In this document: positions 1-11,660 of the stretch, one piece after another | Layout: every line of letters begins with the position of its first letter | How positions within the stretch are numbered: the first letter of the stretch is position 1 | Origin: Pempheris klunzingeri | Taxonomy: Eukaryota; Chordata; Actinopteri; Acropomatiformes; Pempheridae | Assembly (NCBI RefSeq): GCF_042242105.1 | Contig: NC_092025.1 | Span: forward strand, 15,180,309 to 15,244,308 | DNA: 64,000 bases | Direction of reading: 5' to 3' | Made by a program: the position numbers and the translations under genes | Notes under the pieces: model-generated | Databases searched by the model: none | The model's input: only the letters and a program-made list of their open reading frames with translations | What the model was told of the DNA's origin: nothing

Positions 1-2261
1 CAAAAAAAAATTGGTTTTGTGGCATCCTTTATAAATGTTTCTGTTTTGCATCTTCCATTGTCTCACAATAAACATTGTTTGAAATCATGGTTTTATTGTC
101 TTTATTGAACTATTTTGGACAGTTGGCAACTAACAAGAGAGATTTAATAGGTGATGAATAAGTTATTAGCATAATGATTATACTTAAATACAGTAAATAC
201 GCCTGAAAACATAGGTACTGTATACACAGTTGTAGTTATTAAGAGCATTTGTGGTATTTCTAAAATGTCACTGTAGTCATCATACGTTTTGTTTTGTTTT
301 TTTTTTTAAATGGGTTTAAGTGAATGGTAACCTGAATAGAAAAATCATTGTTTATGGATGTGTTTACATAATACAGAAGAACTCAGTCTCATGGATTGCA
401 CTACTGTAGGTGATGATATGTTTGTTTTCTATGTTTGCCTGATTTTTGTCACCAACATGTAAAATTACAGTTCTCATTCAGACATACATGTTTAACACCA
501 CAGCATAAACCAAAAGCATGTAGACATCTAATATTCTATTTAATAATGAATTAAATTCACCTTTTACTATAAATTCTAATGTAAAGTAAATTAGCTTCTG
601 TATTCAAGGAAATCTATTCTAGAGATATAAAACAATGACAAATCAAACAAAAACAAAACTAAACAAATGTGTGGGGAAATAACAAATGTGGATCTGAACA
701 TTCAGGACAGGTCACTGAATGGTTTGATGAGTATAAACATTATGTGAATCACATGTTGTGGCCTTCACAGTCTACATGTCTCAACCTAAATGAACACTAA
801 CGGGAGATTTTGAAGTGTTAGACTCTCCAATCATGAAAACACCAAATGTGTGACTATATTTCGGAAGAATGTTGTCCACCTCAACCTGCCGGTGTCGCAC
901 TATGGTCCTCCTTCACAGCAGTTTGACATACCAGTGGAATTTAAGAGACCGTGAATGTGAAAAATTATTTGGCCACAGCAGTTTGAGGAGCTCTGAATTC
1001 TGACATTGCTCTAATTACTGTAAAATACACTGATTCACTTAACTCCAACGCAGTCGTTACCAAAGATCAGTGAGCATAACTTTCAGGCAGCGCCTTCTCC
1101 TTTTTAAATGACGTTAACCATTGCTTTCAATGGTTAAAAGCACAAAAGTCGCCCGCTGTCGCCAATTAATGTTAATTCCATGAGTAACTTGATTCTCCGA
1201 TACTCTGTAGCACCGCTGTCCAGTTGTGAGTTGGGTGTTTCTGTGGTTATAACAGCTGTGATGCATTTTGACAGATAATGCCAGATGAATTTCTGGAGTC
1301 ACATTTTCCCGATTAAACTTTTAATTATATCATATGAACTTTGTATTTTTTAATCAGGACTTCTAGTATTTGGATCAAGAAGCCTGTAAAATATCAGATT
1401 AGGGAAGTTGTGCAGAGTGTAAGGTACATATTCAATCAGCATTTAGGTGAATATAAATGTTGGATTGGACTCTGTATCAGGCCAAAAAAACTTGATCTAC
1501 TCCACTAAAACAAATGTTATCTGCTTTGTTCCTCTTTCCGTCACATTGTCAAGCTGTTCCACAACTCATTCCTACAACTTTGCTAATTTCACTTGATGTC
1601 TTCTGCTTTCAAACATTTCGGTCACCACGTTTCCTTTTTTACTTTTGCTCTTTCGCTTTCTTTATTTCTTCATCTTCCTCTATTTGAACACTGAAAAGAG
1701 TATTAGCCACAAGAAAATGTGACTAATAACATGTCCAGTGAATCTCTGGCATGCATATGTGCATGTACACACACAGAAAGCACACAAAAACACGTTTCCC
1801 CACCACACTACCCATTCAGCTACCATAACCAAAAAACCCAACGTCCTCCTCGTCTAGTTTCATGTGCTAGTTTTGAAACAAAGGCTGCAGTTTCATTATA
1901 AGTAATAGATTACAGACTTTCTTAAACCTTGCAGGTAAACTGTTTAATGTAAATAACTGTCAGGCTGCTGGTTTTTCCATACAACACGCTGATCCGAGTG
2001 AAGTCTTTGCCGTAATGGACTTGGACAGCAAAAGATATGTGCAGGAATAGAAAACTAAATACAAGCTACAACTCCAGTGGGCTGTGTCTGAGCTGTTAGC
2101 AGAAAGTAGTGTAGAGCACTGCATAATAAAGCATAAACTTCACACTATGTGACAATGATCTCTTATTTCCCTTGACTTTCTTCAAAACACAAATATTCAA
2201 TTCATGCACGTCTGCTCCAGTGTTTCTAATTGTTAAGGTGCTTTTTAAAGAAATCTCTTAC
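1..2261. other. Non-coding: probable gosr1 intron 6
   Basis: The stretch is AT-rich and has no convincing exon on either strand. I looked specifically on the minus strand for the missing end of GOSR1 (the SNARE helix and hydrophobic tail) and did not find it. The simplest reading is that this is the intron before the last exons, which lie off the window. Only short shadow ORFs are present. Confidence 0.55.
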
Positions 2262-5200
2262 TTTCTGAGATGTTCGTGTTCCTTCAGGAAGAGCTCAGTC
2301 CGTCTGTTGTTCACTCCTGAGCTGCTCTTGTAGGACCTGAGTACGACAATAGAAGAGACAGACACATCATCAAGGTCAGTGGGATTCATCCTCTGGGGAC
2401 CAGGGATGACTGTACAAAATTTCATAGCAATCCATCCAACAGTTGTTGAGATATTTTAGTCTGGACCAAAGTGGTGAGCTGACCATCAGACATTGCCATC
2501 CCCAGAGCCATGCTGCTAGTCTGACTAAAAATAAAGTGAATGCAGCTACAACACCATGTTGTAGCGACAGTATTTTATACTGAGACAAAACAGCTCCCTA
2601 ACTTAAAGCATGTATAAGAGTAACAACAGTAAAAACTGTCCCACTTCAGACACACATGGGGTTGCCACTGGGCTATGTTCACCTGACAGCATTGAGCTTT
2701 ATCAGGAGCGCATACAGCGGTGCAGTGATGCCTTTAAACTGTCACCCTCACAAGCCTTTCACCCATGAACAGGGCCTGAGTCTTTACTGTCTCATAGTTG
2801 GCAGATATTTCCCCACAAGATCAGGCACTATTTGAGTGTTCAACAATATAATTTTATTGTTTATTTGTTTAAGCATCTTTGTACTTGGCTAACGAAGGAA
2901 GTCTCCACCAAAAACAAGTTCTTCCTCAGTTTCTTTGCTTCAGTCTGAAAGGGAAATCTCACTCCTGCCTATTAACTGGATGCTGATCATGGACTTCCTG
3001 CATTGAGGCTTTTAAGTGATTAGCTCTGCTTAACCCACAGCTCTGTCCTCCATCTCTTATTTACACCATCCCATTCCCTACCTATTTGGGCTGATCATCA
3101 ATTCATCAGCCATTATCTCCTCTGTTGCCCCTCTCTCTCTTCACTGTTCCTCCACTCTTCTCACCTCATTACATTTCACTCTCATTATTTTTGTAATCAG
3201 TCAACATCAGATGAGGACAATAACTCCCTCGCCCCCTCTCTCTGTTTGACTGTCTTGCTCTCCCTCTCCTACCCCGATAAAGCATTTCTGTGTATCAGGC
3301 AGCCCAGATGTAACCACTCTCCCTCAGCTTCGGCTGAATGAAAGCCTTGCGGTTTGATTTACTGTAGAAGGCACTTAGGAAAGATATCCCCAGAGAAAGA
3401 GAGAGATATCGACAGAGAGAGCGAGACCGACAGAGAGAGGGAAGGAGGTCAGCTAATAAGAGGAGGTGCCTTTTATTACAAGATGAAGCACGATAGAGTC
3501 GATGGAGACGATCAGAGGGTGGGGGAATTCAGCATCAAACTGGACATTTCTGCCTCCTTCTGGTTAAGGATAAGAACATAGAAAATATACACAGAGGATG
3601 AGGAGGAGGAGGAGGAGGAGGAGGAGGATTTAGTATTGTACTTCCATAAGGCTCGGGGACTTATGAAAGACAGATTTAAAAAAAGCAATGATCAAAATCA
3701 ATGCAATGACTCAGACAGCGCCATAAAGGATAAAATTAAATATTTTCCTGTCGACTGCCATGCCCAAAAGAGGTCTAAACCATATTTGTCAGAGCTTTTC
3801 CGACTGTAGGCTTCAGTACAGTAAACAACATACACTACTCACAAAAAGTTAGGGATATTTGTCTTTCAGGTGAAATTTCAGGATGAACCTAAAATGCATT
3901 CTAACCTTTCCAGGTGAACTTAATGTGACCTTCTCTAAACTTTTGAATGCACATGTCCAACTGTTCAGTGTTTCAGTACTTTTTGCACAAGTTGCTGTTC
4001 TCTAACAAGAAGCTTAACAGCAAAATTCACAACAGGTTTGATCCATGAATCGACCAATACATTTCCTGCTTCAGTTAGAATTGGTATTTAAACAGTCCTC
4101 CTCATCATGCTGTTCACATTCTGACATCATGAGACCAAGACGACACCTAACAGTTGATCAGCAGCACCTCAACACTGGAGGCTTCAAACAGGAAGTCCTC
4201 AGACGGAGGTGTTCACTGAGCTTAGAGGGTCACAGAGTGTCAGCAGGAGGTTGGAACAGTGATACAGAGACTGGAAGAGTCACAGAAAGGAGAGGAGTGG
4301 ACGTCCTTTGGCCACATCCCAATTTATTGAGACACTGAAATTTTTTTGTTGTGGTATACCTACCACTGTTGTTAGATTTTCTTTCAATAAATTGTTTAAG
4401 ATGAATAAAATCACCATTGCATGCGTCTACTTAAATGCCCTACTTTCATGATATAATATCACTGTAGCATTCACTTTTTACATTTTCCATATATTTCACC
4501 TGAAAGTCGAATATCCCTAACTTTTTGTGAGTAGTGTATATTTAGAGCTAAATGATGAGTTGATTTGTTGATCCATCAATAAATATTTGAAGTCAGCTTT
4601 TTAAATGAATACGAACAGGTTTCTATTTCTCTGCAATGGTAAACTGAATATTTTTTTGATTTTGTTGGTTGGACAAAACAAGTGATTTTAATACATCATG
4701 TTGTGCTCTGGAAACTTATCATGGACTTGCTCACCATTTTCTGACAATATACAAGGTAAACAATTAATCAAGAATTTATTGAACAGATTAATCAATAAAG
4801 AAAATAATCACTGTCTACCTAATTGTATTTTAACCAATTTGACAATCAGTGCTGCATCAAAAACAGGGGTGAACCTTGTGAATATTTTTCATTATCGATT
4901 AATCGGGTGATCATTTGCTCAAAAAATCAGTTGTTGTTTGGCCCATAAAATGTCAGAAACTGGAAATAGATATTCAATTTACTATCACAGAGGAGTAAAA
5001 AAAAAGGGGGTCAAAGAACAAATGAGTTGATTATTTCCCAGTCAGTGAAATTAAGTGAGGACATAGCATACAGAGAGAAGATGTGTTTTCAGCCTGGAAA
5101 GTATGCAGTGGATAGACTGGAGTTAGAAATCAGCCTTCACGTGTATTAGTGACCAATGCAAAGACACAGGACATGTGTTACATGATAAAACGTCTTATAT

Positions 5201-7881
5201 CTTATGAGGATTCAAGCAGCTGCATTCTGCATTTTGAAATTTTCATCAAAAGTTCTTACTGATCGTACACATCTGCACAAGACTGGCAACACTCAACATC
5301 ATGGTGAATGGAGAAAAACATAAGAGGATTATGTGGTATTTACTAACAGTATAGTGTCTTTTGCTGTCAGGAGATGTATGGAGCTGCTTACTCAATGTCT
5401 CTGTGAACAGAGCCTAGTAGGTCCTCTCGCTCTCGCAGGCTGAAGAAGTTGCTTTTGGTTTTGTGGAACTCATGAGTGTAGTCCTACAGGATAAAACATT
5501 ATGAACTACAGTCAGAAAGACACGATGATACTGACAGAATGGGAATTCACAAACCCCATATGTATAAGCAACTTTACATGAGGCAAAAATGCTTTTTAGT
5601 GTGAGAAAGTAATCGAAGAAAGTGAAGTAACTGTACCTGTAAAATGTCTCTGTGTCTCTGTAAGGTGTGCATCAACGCTGCGTTATGTGACGAAACCCCT
5701 GGAGTGTTTGTGTATTCTGCCATCTTGTCATTGACTGCTGTAAGCTGCCAAATAAAAAAGAAATGTTAAAATGATTTCACGTAGCAATAAATATAACAAG
5801 AACAATGATTTGGGGGAGAAAAGTGATGTCAAGACTACAGCAAAACCAAGTTCAAAGCAAACATGAACGCATTATAATGAGCATAAACCACAATTCCAGT
5901 AGTCTGTGCAGCCTGTAAAATAAACTTAGTTCTCCCAGCATATAAAAACACAGGATGACTCATCAGCTTTGGTTAGCTCACTTTTTTTCCCTTCAATATT
6001 TTTTGTATCACACTGATTCCATGTCCTGGATTTGAGGCTGCAACAGCTGCTACTGAGGGGAACCCTAACAGTCCTTTAACTACGGCTGTCAGGGACCATT
6101 CATGTGTGATATTTGACTTACATTGGTCAACAGCTGCTCCAGCTCTGTAGTCATGGCCACAAGCATATTGTCTTGAGATGAGCCAACAGAATCAGACCTG
6201 GTTTAAGAATGAAAGGGAAAGGGTGCCTAAGTTCAAGTTCATTGTTTGTCATTCCAACTACAAAAAAATACAGTTGAATATCAGAAAATAAGTGTACTGA
6301 CTAGTGTGCTGAAAATGGAAACACTGCATTCTGTTTCCCATTTTGTTAATTGTTAAAAAATACTAAGTTCCAGTGATTCACTAGAAAGGTAACACTTGGT
6401 TATATAACCATAACCAAGAAACACAGTGGGACATCCACGTTGTCAAAGTGAAGTGATGCCGCTGACCTGCTGTCTCTTGTTCGTTGGTCTCTGTTGCTGC
6501 TGCTGCTGTAGCTGGTGCAGAGCTTACTGAAGGAGACCAGCTTGAGGTCCAGCTCATTCTCCAGCTGCCTGGCCTGTTTACGTAAATCTGAGCGCAGGAG
6601 AAGGGCAGACATTTAATGATGGAAACAGAACTAAACTAAAATCTGGGAGACTAAATCATAAAAACAGGCAATTAGAAGCAGACAAGATAGAAGATACAAG
6701 ATAGAAAGCATCATATAGACACCACACACACAAAAACACACCATAAAAGACAATCCACACAGCAGACTGATCTGGCCCTTATATGGCTCCAAGTTTACTC
6801 TGCTGACATTCAGTCGGCAATGGTAAAAGGCATGCTTTACGTGCCCTTCCCGTTCTTATCAGCTGTCATTATATATTATATTACTATTGTACATTACTGC
6901 ATTTGCACTAGGACTACATCTAATGATTATTTTCATTACTGATTAATGTCGATCACTCTCTCAATAAATGGATTAGTTGTTTGGTCCATAAAATGCCAGA
7001 AAATTATGAAAAAGTGTCAATCAGTGTTTCCCAAACCCCAAGAACTTATTCTGTCCACAACCCACAGATATTCAGTTTACTGTCATAGAGAATTAAAGAA
7101 AAAAATATTCACATTTGAGTTGCAGAAATCAAAGGATTCTGATAGAGATGTTTTTTAAAGTGACTCAAAGTGATTAATTGATTATCAAAAGAGGTGGTGA
7201 TTAATTAAATAGTTGCCAACTAATCAATTAATCATTGCAGCTCTAATTTGCACAACCTGCCTACTTTACAGTTTATTGATTTTCTTATAACTGGACACCT
7301 GCCATTGGTCCATTTACATTTTTATTCTTTAAATTCTGCACTATTTAAAGTATCCGTCTTCACGTCTAATTTGGTTGATTGATTTAAAACAAATAACGAC
7401 AGACAATGAGTGCAAACACCCACGGATTGAGAAATAAAACAAAACAAGGCATCAAGATATCGTCATTCAACTTGTATCACTGCTAACGCTGCTGCTTCGT
7501 TTGTGTAAAACTTGTGTAGAACTCAAATGTTCCCTCTTCACGGGTAGCAGAGGGTCACACAGCCATGTAGAGTTAAACACTCTTTAGTTGGTACAGCTGA
7601 AGTCAGTCGGGATGTCGCAGTAACACAGTTTAAAATCAACTACAGTCGACAACGTCAACTTTGCAAGTTCGACGCTAACAGCCAACAAGCTAACAGGTTA
7701 GCTCCAACATATCTCCGCCCCGCGGATTTGAAGTTTATCAACGTAACTTATCACGGGTCACGTTAAATGTGTTTGGCCTGAATCGGTGGAGAACATTAAA
7801 ATAAACGCAGGGGCAGACAGTTGTTTAAAATTAGGCGCTGTGACATTATTTACCTTCCCAATAGTTGCTGCTGGTTGCCAT
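2262..7881 (-). CDS. gosr1: Golgi SNARE GOSR1 (GS28), partial: exons 1-6 of the coding sequence
   Basis: GOSR1 is a Qb-type SNARE of the cis-Golgi that takes part in ER-to-Golgi and intra-Golgi vesicle fusion. Exons seen on the minus strand: 7854-7881, 6467-6587, 6122-6197, 5637-5744, 5392-5483 and 2262-2336. They join in phase to 166 codons. The product starts MATSSNYWE and runs into DLRKQARQLENELDLKLVSF, a near-identical match to the vertebrate protein. Later conserved stretches are NDKMAEYT, ALMHTLQRHRDILQDYTHEF and SGVNNRRTELFLKEH. The family is about 250 residues long. The rest of the SNARE helix and the C-terminal membrane anchor were not found in 1-2261, so they should lie beyond the left edge. 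The first coding exon is only 28 bp. Intron 5 (2337-5391) carries a Tc1-like MITE and other repeats. Identification is very secure; the exon 2 donor (GTCAGC) is weak but keeps the frame. Confidence 0.95.
2376..2540 (-). repeat. Degenerate copy of a dispersed teleost repeat (copy 1 of 4)
   Basis: It contains the diagnostic wording 'GGGGACCAGGGATGACTGTA', then 'AATTTCATAGCAATCCATCC' and 'AACAGTTGTTGAGATATTT'. It ends in 'CCATGCTGCTAGTCTGACTA'. The same blocks recur at 28935-29165 and, in reverse, at 35040-35330; a fourth fragment is at 21028-21240. I recognise this as a very common spiny-rayed fish repeat but cannot give its formal family name. It lies in gosr1 intron 5, and the strand given is arbitrary. 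Confidence 0.7.
3385..3628. repeat. Purine-rich simple repeats: GAGA-rich tract and (AGG)n
   Basis: A GA-rich tract at about 3390-3448 is followed by a perfect (AGG)9-type array at 3601-3628. It lies inside gosr1 intron 5 and has no coding meaning. The short 'RERE'-like ORF over it is repeat translation. Confidence 0.8.
3833..4536. mobile_element. Non-autonomous Tc1/mariner-like element with intact inverted ends
   Basis: The element is 704 bp and is flanked by TA dinucleotides at 3831-3832 and 4537-4538, the target duplication expected of Tc1/mariner. Both ends begin CACTACTCACAAAAAGTTAG in inverted orientation. The inverted repeat continues for about 45 bp with few mismatches, through a shared TTTCAGGTGAAAT block. 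The interior is too short for a transposase (about 340 residues). The one 97-codon ORF (4045-4338) shows no DDE motif that I can see. The element was probably mobilised in trans. It sits in gosr1 intron 5. Confidence 0.9.
4545..5035. repeat. Rearranged hAT-type MITE remnants
   Basis: Two pieces of the element seen intact at 6910-7244 are present. One is reversed (about 4545-4795, including GATTAATCAATAAAG). The other is forward (about 4885-5030), with ATTATCGATTAATCG and GGCCCATAAAATGTCAGAAA. They abut the Tc1-like element, which suggests nested insertion or rearrangement in gosr1 intron 5. Confidence 0.65.
6910..7244 (+). mobile_element. hAT-type MITE, near full length
   Basis: It begins AGGACTACATCTAATGATTA and ends CAATTAATCATTGCAGCTCT. 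These are the sub-terminal palindromic ends of a very abundant percomorph MITE. The interior carries the familiar GGTCCATAAAATGCCAGAAA and TTCAGTTTACTGTCATAGAG blocks. The 70-codon ORF inside it is not a gene. It is inserted in gosr1 intron 1, and I could not define a clean target duplication. Confidence 0.8.
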
Positions 7882-9417
7882 GTTTGTTGTTAACGTGTCG
7901 TCATCAGCAGCCGTCAAAAAGAAACAACTGTCGTAATTCTCATCGGATTCACAGCAGCCTCTAGAGGTTTCCGGCCGCAAACGCACCTGAGCCAAATCAA
8001 TAACTCTGAGTGATGATTATAATTCTGATTTATTATGGTTAAAATGTGAAACACGATAGCAGAGACTTTATAGGCGCATTACTTCATGACTGAAATACAC
8101 TCATTACTGTGGAAACGGTTGTAAAATGTTTCCCTTGTGTAGCTGCTTCATGATGACTTTCTAGAAACGCTAGAATAAAATACCCTCTAACAATTTCTGC
8201 ATTCGGGTTTCACAGACGTAAAAGAAAAGAAGTGTCAGCATGAGTAATAATCAGTAAAATCTACTTATTGCTCATTAGTCAGAATTGCCCATGGCAGAGT
8301 TACAGCTATCATTAAAGGCCATTACTGGGTAATGGTGCATTAGTGTGTCAGCAGTAGGCCTATTTGAATGTTGTAAGTGGTTGAATTGGAGCTAATTTAG
8401 CCACATTGTATAATTTAGTTGTAGTTTAATGTATAACTATGCATTATACAAGTTCATCATTGGTTTTATTACATGGAATCTTAATCTGTAAAGTAACTAC
8501 AGCTGTTAGATAAAGTAAGCAGAATTTAAAGAAACAATATTTCCCTCTGAAGTATTAAATGGCAGCTTTTGAGTATAATTCATCAAATGAAAACTGCAAG
8601 ATAGAAACATAATTCTTATACAAGGTGTTTCACAGTTCAATTTTCAGTGAATTTATGCGGCTGTGTCTGCTCAAGTGTTATGTAAAGAGCAAAATATATA
8701 GAGGCCCTTTCTGGCTCTTTTCCATCAGTTGGTAGGATTGTGAGGCAAACTGAGATTTGTGTGGATTTCCCATATTGTCCACAAACACGATTCGTTTAGT
8801 ATATTTACCTTAAATTTAGTTTTAAGAGGATGAGTCTGACCATTGAGGTCCTGACTTTAAACTACAATGATTCATTTATTTTAAGGTGGTAATTTCAGTG
8901 TGATATAAAATGCAGTTTGTGTGGACCCCATAATGTCTGAATATTCCCTTTAATTTCGCTTTAACTACTTTTAAGGTTGGAATCATCTAATTCCACATTG
9001 TCTGTATTATAGTAGTAATTTCAGCAATGTGACCTTTAGTGAAATAATCAATCCCATGATGCCATGTTTGTTTTCTTTTGCACCATTCAGTCAAATGGAA
9101 ATATCTTTGATATGTTGTAATCCGTTACATACACATTTCCCCAAAAAGCCCTCAAAACACTTGTGTTTTCAGAAACTTTGAGACCTCCACAAGCTCTGTG
9201 CAGGTCGGTGTGGTTTAGAGAGGTTAATTGTCATTCATACTTTGACTTGTTTCCACTGGGATTCACCAGATAAATTCATGTGTCTCAGGTTGATTCTTTT
9301 GAGCTGTGTGTTGCTCATCAGTGGTGTCAAAGTGTCACTAGAGAAAGACAAGACACAAACGTGATTGAGGTACATGTCACTCGTATTGTGAATCTCTCTG
9401 TTTCTTTGCTCATTCTC
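7882..9417. other. gosr1 5' flank and gosr1-cryba1 intergenic DNA
   Basis: The part nearest the gosr1 ATG (7882-7990) is CpG-containing (for example CCGGCCGCAAACGCACC) and should hold its 5' UTR and promoter. No TATA box is evident. The rest, to about 9417, is AT-rich unique-looking sequence in which I see no gene. Confidence 0.5.
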
Positions 9418-9423
9418 TTTATT
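9418..9423 (-). promoter_or_regulatory. Candidate poly(A) signal for cryba1
   Basis: AATAAA on the minus strand, about 465 bp downstream of the cryba1 stop codon. It is the first canonical hexamer I noticed after the stop, but it has no supporting transcript evidence. Confidence 0.35.
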
Positions 9424-9886
9424 CATCGTCTTGAACACTGGCAGTCATGGATATCACAGTAACAGCAAGACCGGTGATCATGTTGATGTAGAAGACAATG
9501 ACGATGCTGATGATGATGATGCCATCAGTGGTGGAGATGAAAAAGAGCCAAAACTTTGAGGGGTTTTCACCGTTCTGCAGCCAACCTCGGCAGATGAGGT
9601 CTCTCTGTTACACTGATTCAGCCTTTTCTCTCAATTCTGTCATTCCTATTTTCTGTCTTTCTTACATCTTTCCTTTTTTGTGATGTTTCTTTAAAAAAAG
9701 TGCTGTGAACGACTGACACCAGTAAGCACCTGAACTCCAGCCCAGGATCCTGCTTAGGCTAGCCGGACCAGTGGAGCCGGGGTGATGGAGGTTTGGGGTG
9801 AGGAGGAAGAGAAGGAGGGATGGAAGCGCAGGAGGAGGGAGAGGAGGAGGAGGAGATAAGGAGGTATGAAGGAAGAGCTCCCCATC

Positions 9887-11087
9887 TTAGTGCTGGATCC
9901 TCCTGATGGACTGAATCTGGGGAGTCTGGGAGTGGGAGCCAAACTCACGGTAACACTTGTACTCTCCTCCGCGACAGTCACACTCCATGATGTACTGGTG
10001 ACCACGGTAGCCAGGGTACTGGTAGCACACGAAGCTGCAGGAATAAACAAACATGTTATTTAAATGTGTGCACATAAACAATCACGTAAAGACAGTTTGA
10101 AATAGTGATGTAAGTAGCTGATGGTATTTCCAGCTACTGTGTGTTAGAAGCTGTTACTCAGGGCGAGCTGAAGGTGTGTACATCAAACACCATGACGATG
10201 GACTTACGCTCCGCACTGAATGTGCATGGATCCAACCTCGTTGTTCATCCAGCCCATGGCCTGCAGGGAGGGGTAGTCATCACACAGCTCGAACTGACGA
10301 CCCATCATGTTCTCCATCTCGAAGATGGTCATGCGGGACTCCTTGTGGCTCTGAACAAAGGAGGAAAAAGGAGCTTTAGCATATCTTGAGCTGAAGCTCA
10401 GCCTGAAGAGAACTAATGGCTGTTTTCTGTGTTGTGTATTAAACTTACAGCACAGCAGATGGGCCTGAAGGAGATCATCCTCTCAATGCGGTAGGAGTTG
10501 CTGCCGCTGTAGGCCTCAAAGCGGGGGTAGTCTCCCTTCTCCAGGACAAACTGCTGGCCGCAGAAGCTGGAGTGCTCGTAGCCCACCCAGCTGCAAGCAG
10601 AAAGTGAAAATGATCAGTCAGAAAGTCAGAAAGCAGGGAAATATGAAACTAGGACACAATTTGAGCCCCTTAAAATCTGCAAAAAGTTGCTCCATTTAGG
10701 TTTTTAAATCAGCTCTAGCATCCCTAAGAGTGAGGACGAGCTGTGCGGATACGTACGCGCCACACTCGACCTTCAGGGAACGGATGTTCTCCATGCCACA
10801 CTCCATGATGTTCTGGCAGCAGGCGGTGAACTCCATGCGCCTGCCCTGGAAGTACTCCTGATCGTACACAGTGATCTGTAAAACACCAAAGGGTGAATGA
10901 AGGTTTAGTTTAACACAACTGAGTATTTAAGTCAGCCCAAAGAGATACACAACTGTAACACTTCTGTACCAAATCATGCGTTGAAACTTATTGCTGCACC
11001 CTGTGCTGATGGTTAATGTAGTGTTATGCATGCACGCCATATGCTTACCTTCCAGGGGCCCATGGGCATTTGGTTAGTCTGAGCCAT
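9887..11087 (-). CDS. cryba1: Beta-crystallin A1 (lens structural protein)
   Basis: A soluble beta/gamma-crystallin of the lens fibre cell. Coding exons on the minus strand are 11049-11087, 10757-10875, 10449-10590, 10208-10350 and 9887-10034, giving 591 nt and 196 aa plus stop. The layout is one short N-terminal-arm exon and then one exon per Greek-key motif, as in the family. Diagnostic segments are [64 protein letters not shown] and [10 protein letters not shown] at the C-terminus. These fit CRYBA1 better than CRYBA2 or CRYBA4 ([14 protein letters not shown]). The start is the ATG at 11085-11087 ([10 protein letters not shown]). An in-frame TAG three codons upstream (11094-11096) rules out a longer arm from this exon. 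A non-coding first exon probably lies near 11534-11570, with an acceptor at 11111. Fish have several cryba1 paralogues and I cannot say which this is. Confidence 0.96.
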
Positions 11088-11599
11088 TTTGTTCTATTTT
11101 TCAGTAGTACCTGTGGGGAGATACACAGACAGTCAGGGCGGGGTCGGAAGATTAAGAAAAAACAAACAAACCTGTATAATAGTTTAACACCTTCTTATTC
11201 TCGTGTATCTAAATGGCCTATTCTTCATTCCCTCTGCTACTCTGTGTGGCATTTTAGCTTTCTCTAAGGCTTGTACCTCACTGTTTACTGTGTCGCACGG
11301 TTAAATCACAGGTTCTCACAGGAACCAACAGTATAAACCTATAACCTCAAGCCTCCTGTTTCCTTTTCTTGATCTGTTTGTGACTGCAGTAAAGGTAATA
11401 AACAAGCTACTCTGTCTTGACTCAAACCAATTAAGCCTCCCTGTTGTTAGTTGATATATTGCATTAGAGAGCTTTACTACATCATGTCCATAGATTGGGA
11501 AATTGTACTGTATTGTTAACTAGTTTGACCTACCCAAACTGGTGAGCTGTGTGTCGTAGTGTTCCACTGAATGGTCTGCAGAGACGGTGTGTATGGGGG

Positions 11600-11607
11600 T
11601 ATATATA
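11600..11607 (-). promoter_or_regulatory. TATA box of cryba1
   Basis: TATATATA on the minus strand, within GGTGTATATATACCCC. It lies about 30 bp upstream of a plausible non-coding first exon, which has a donor-like GGGTAGGT near 11530. Lens crystallin genes commonly have TATA promoters. Confidence 0.6.
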
Positions 11608-11653
11608 CACCCATGGGTGCCAGGGGCCAGGGGGCAGGCACGCCTGGACTCAT

Positions 11654-11660
11654 GTCAGCA
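11654..11660 (-). promoter_or_regulatory. Half Maf-response element upstream of cryba1 TATA
   Basis: TGCTGAC on the minus strand is the core half of a MARE, about 50 bp upstream of the TATA box. Maf-family factors drive crystallin promoters through such sites in other vertebrates. The other half of the palindrome is poor. Confidence 0.4.

Noticed and set aside
4045-4338. 97-codon ORF inside the Tc1-like element
   Set aside because: No DDE or helix-turn-helix pattern that I recognise, and far too short for a transposase. It is the interior of a non-autonomous element.
9498-9683. ORF starting with a Met-rich run near cryba1
   Set aside because: Low-complexity GATGATGATG translation in the cryba1 3' region, with no homology seen.
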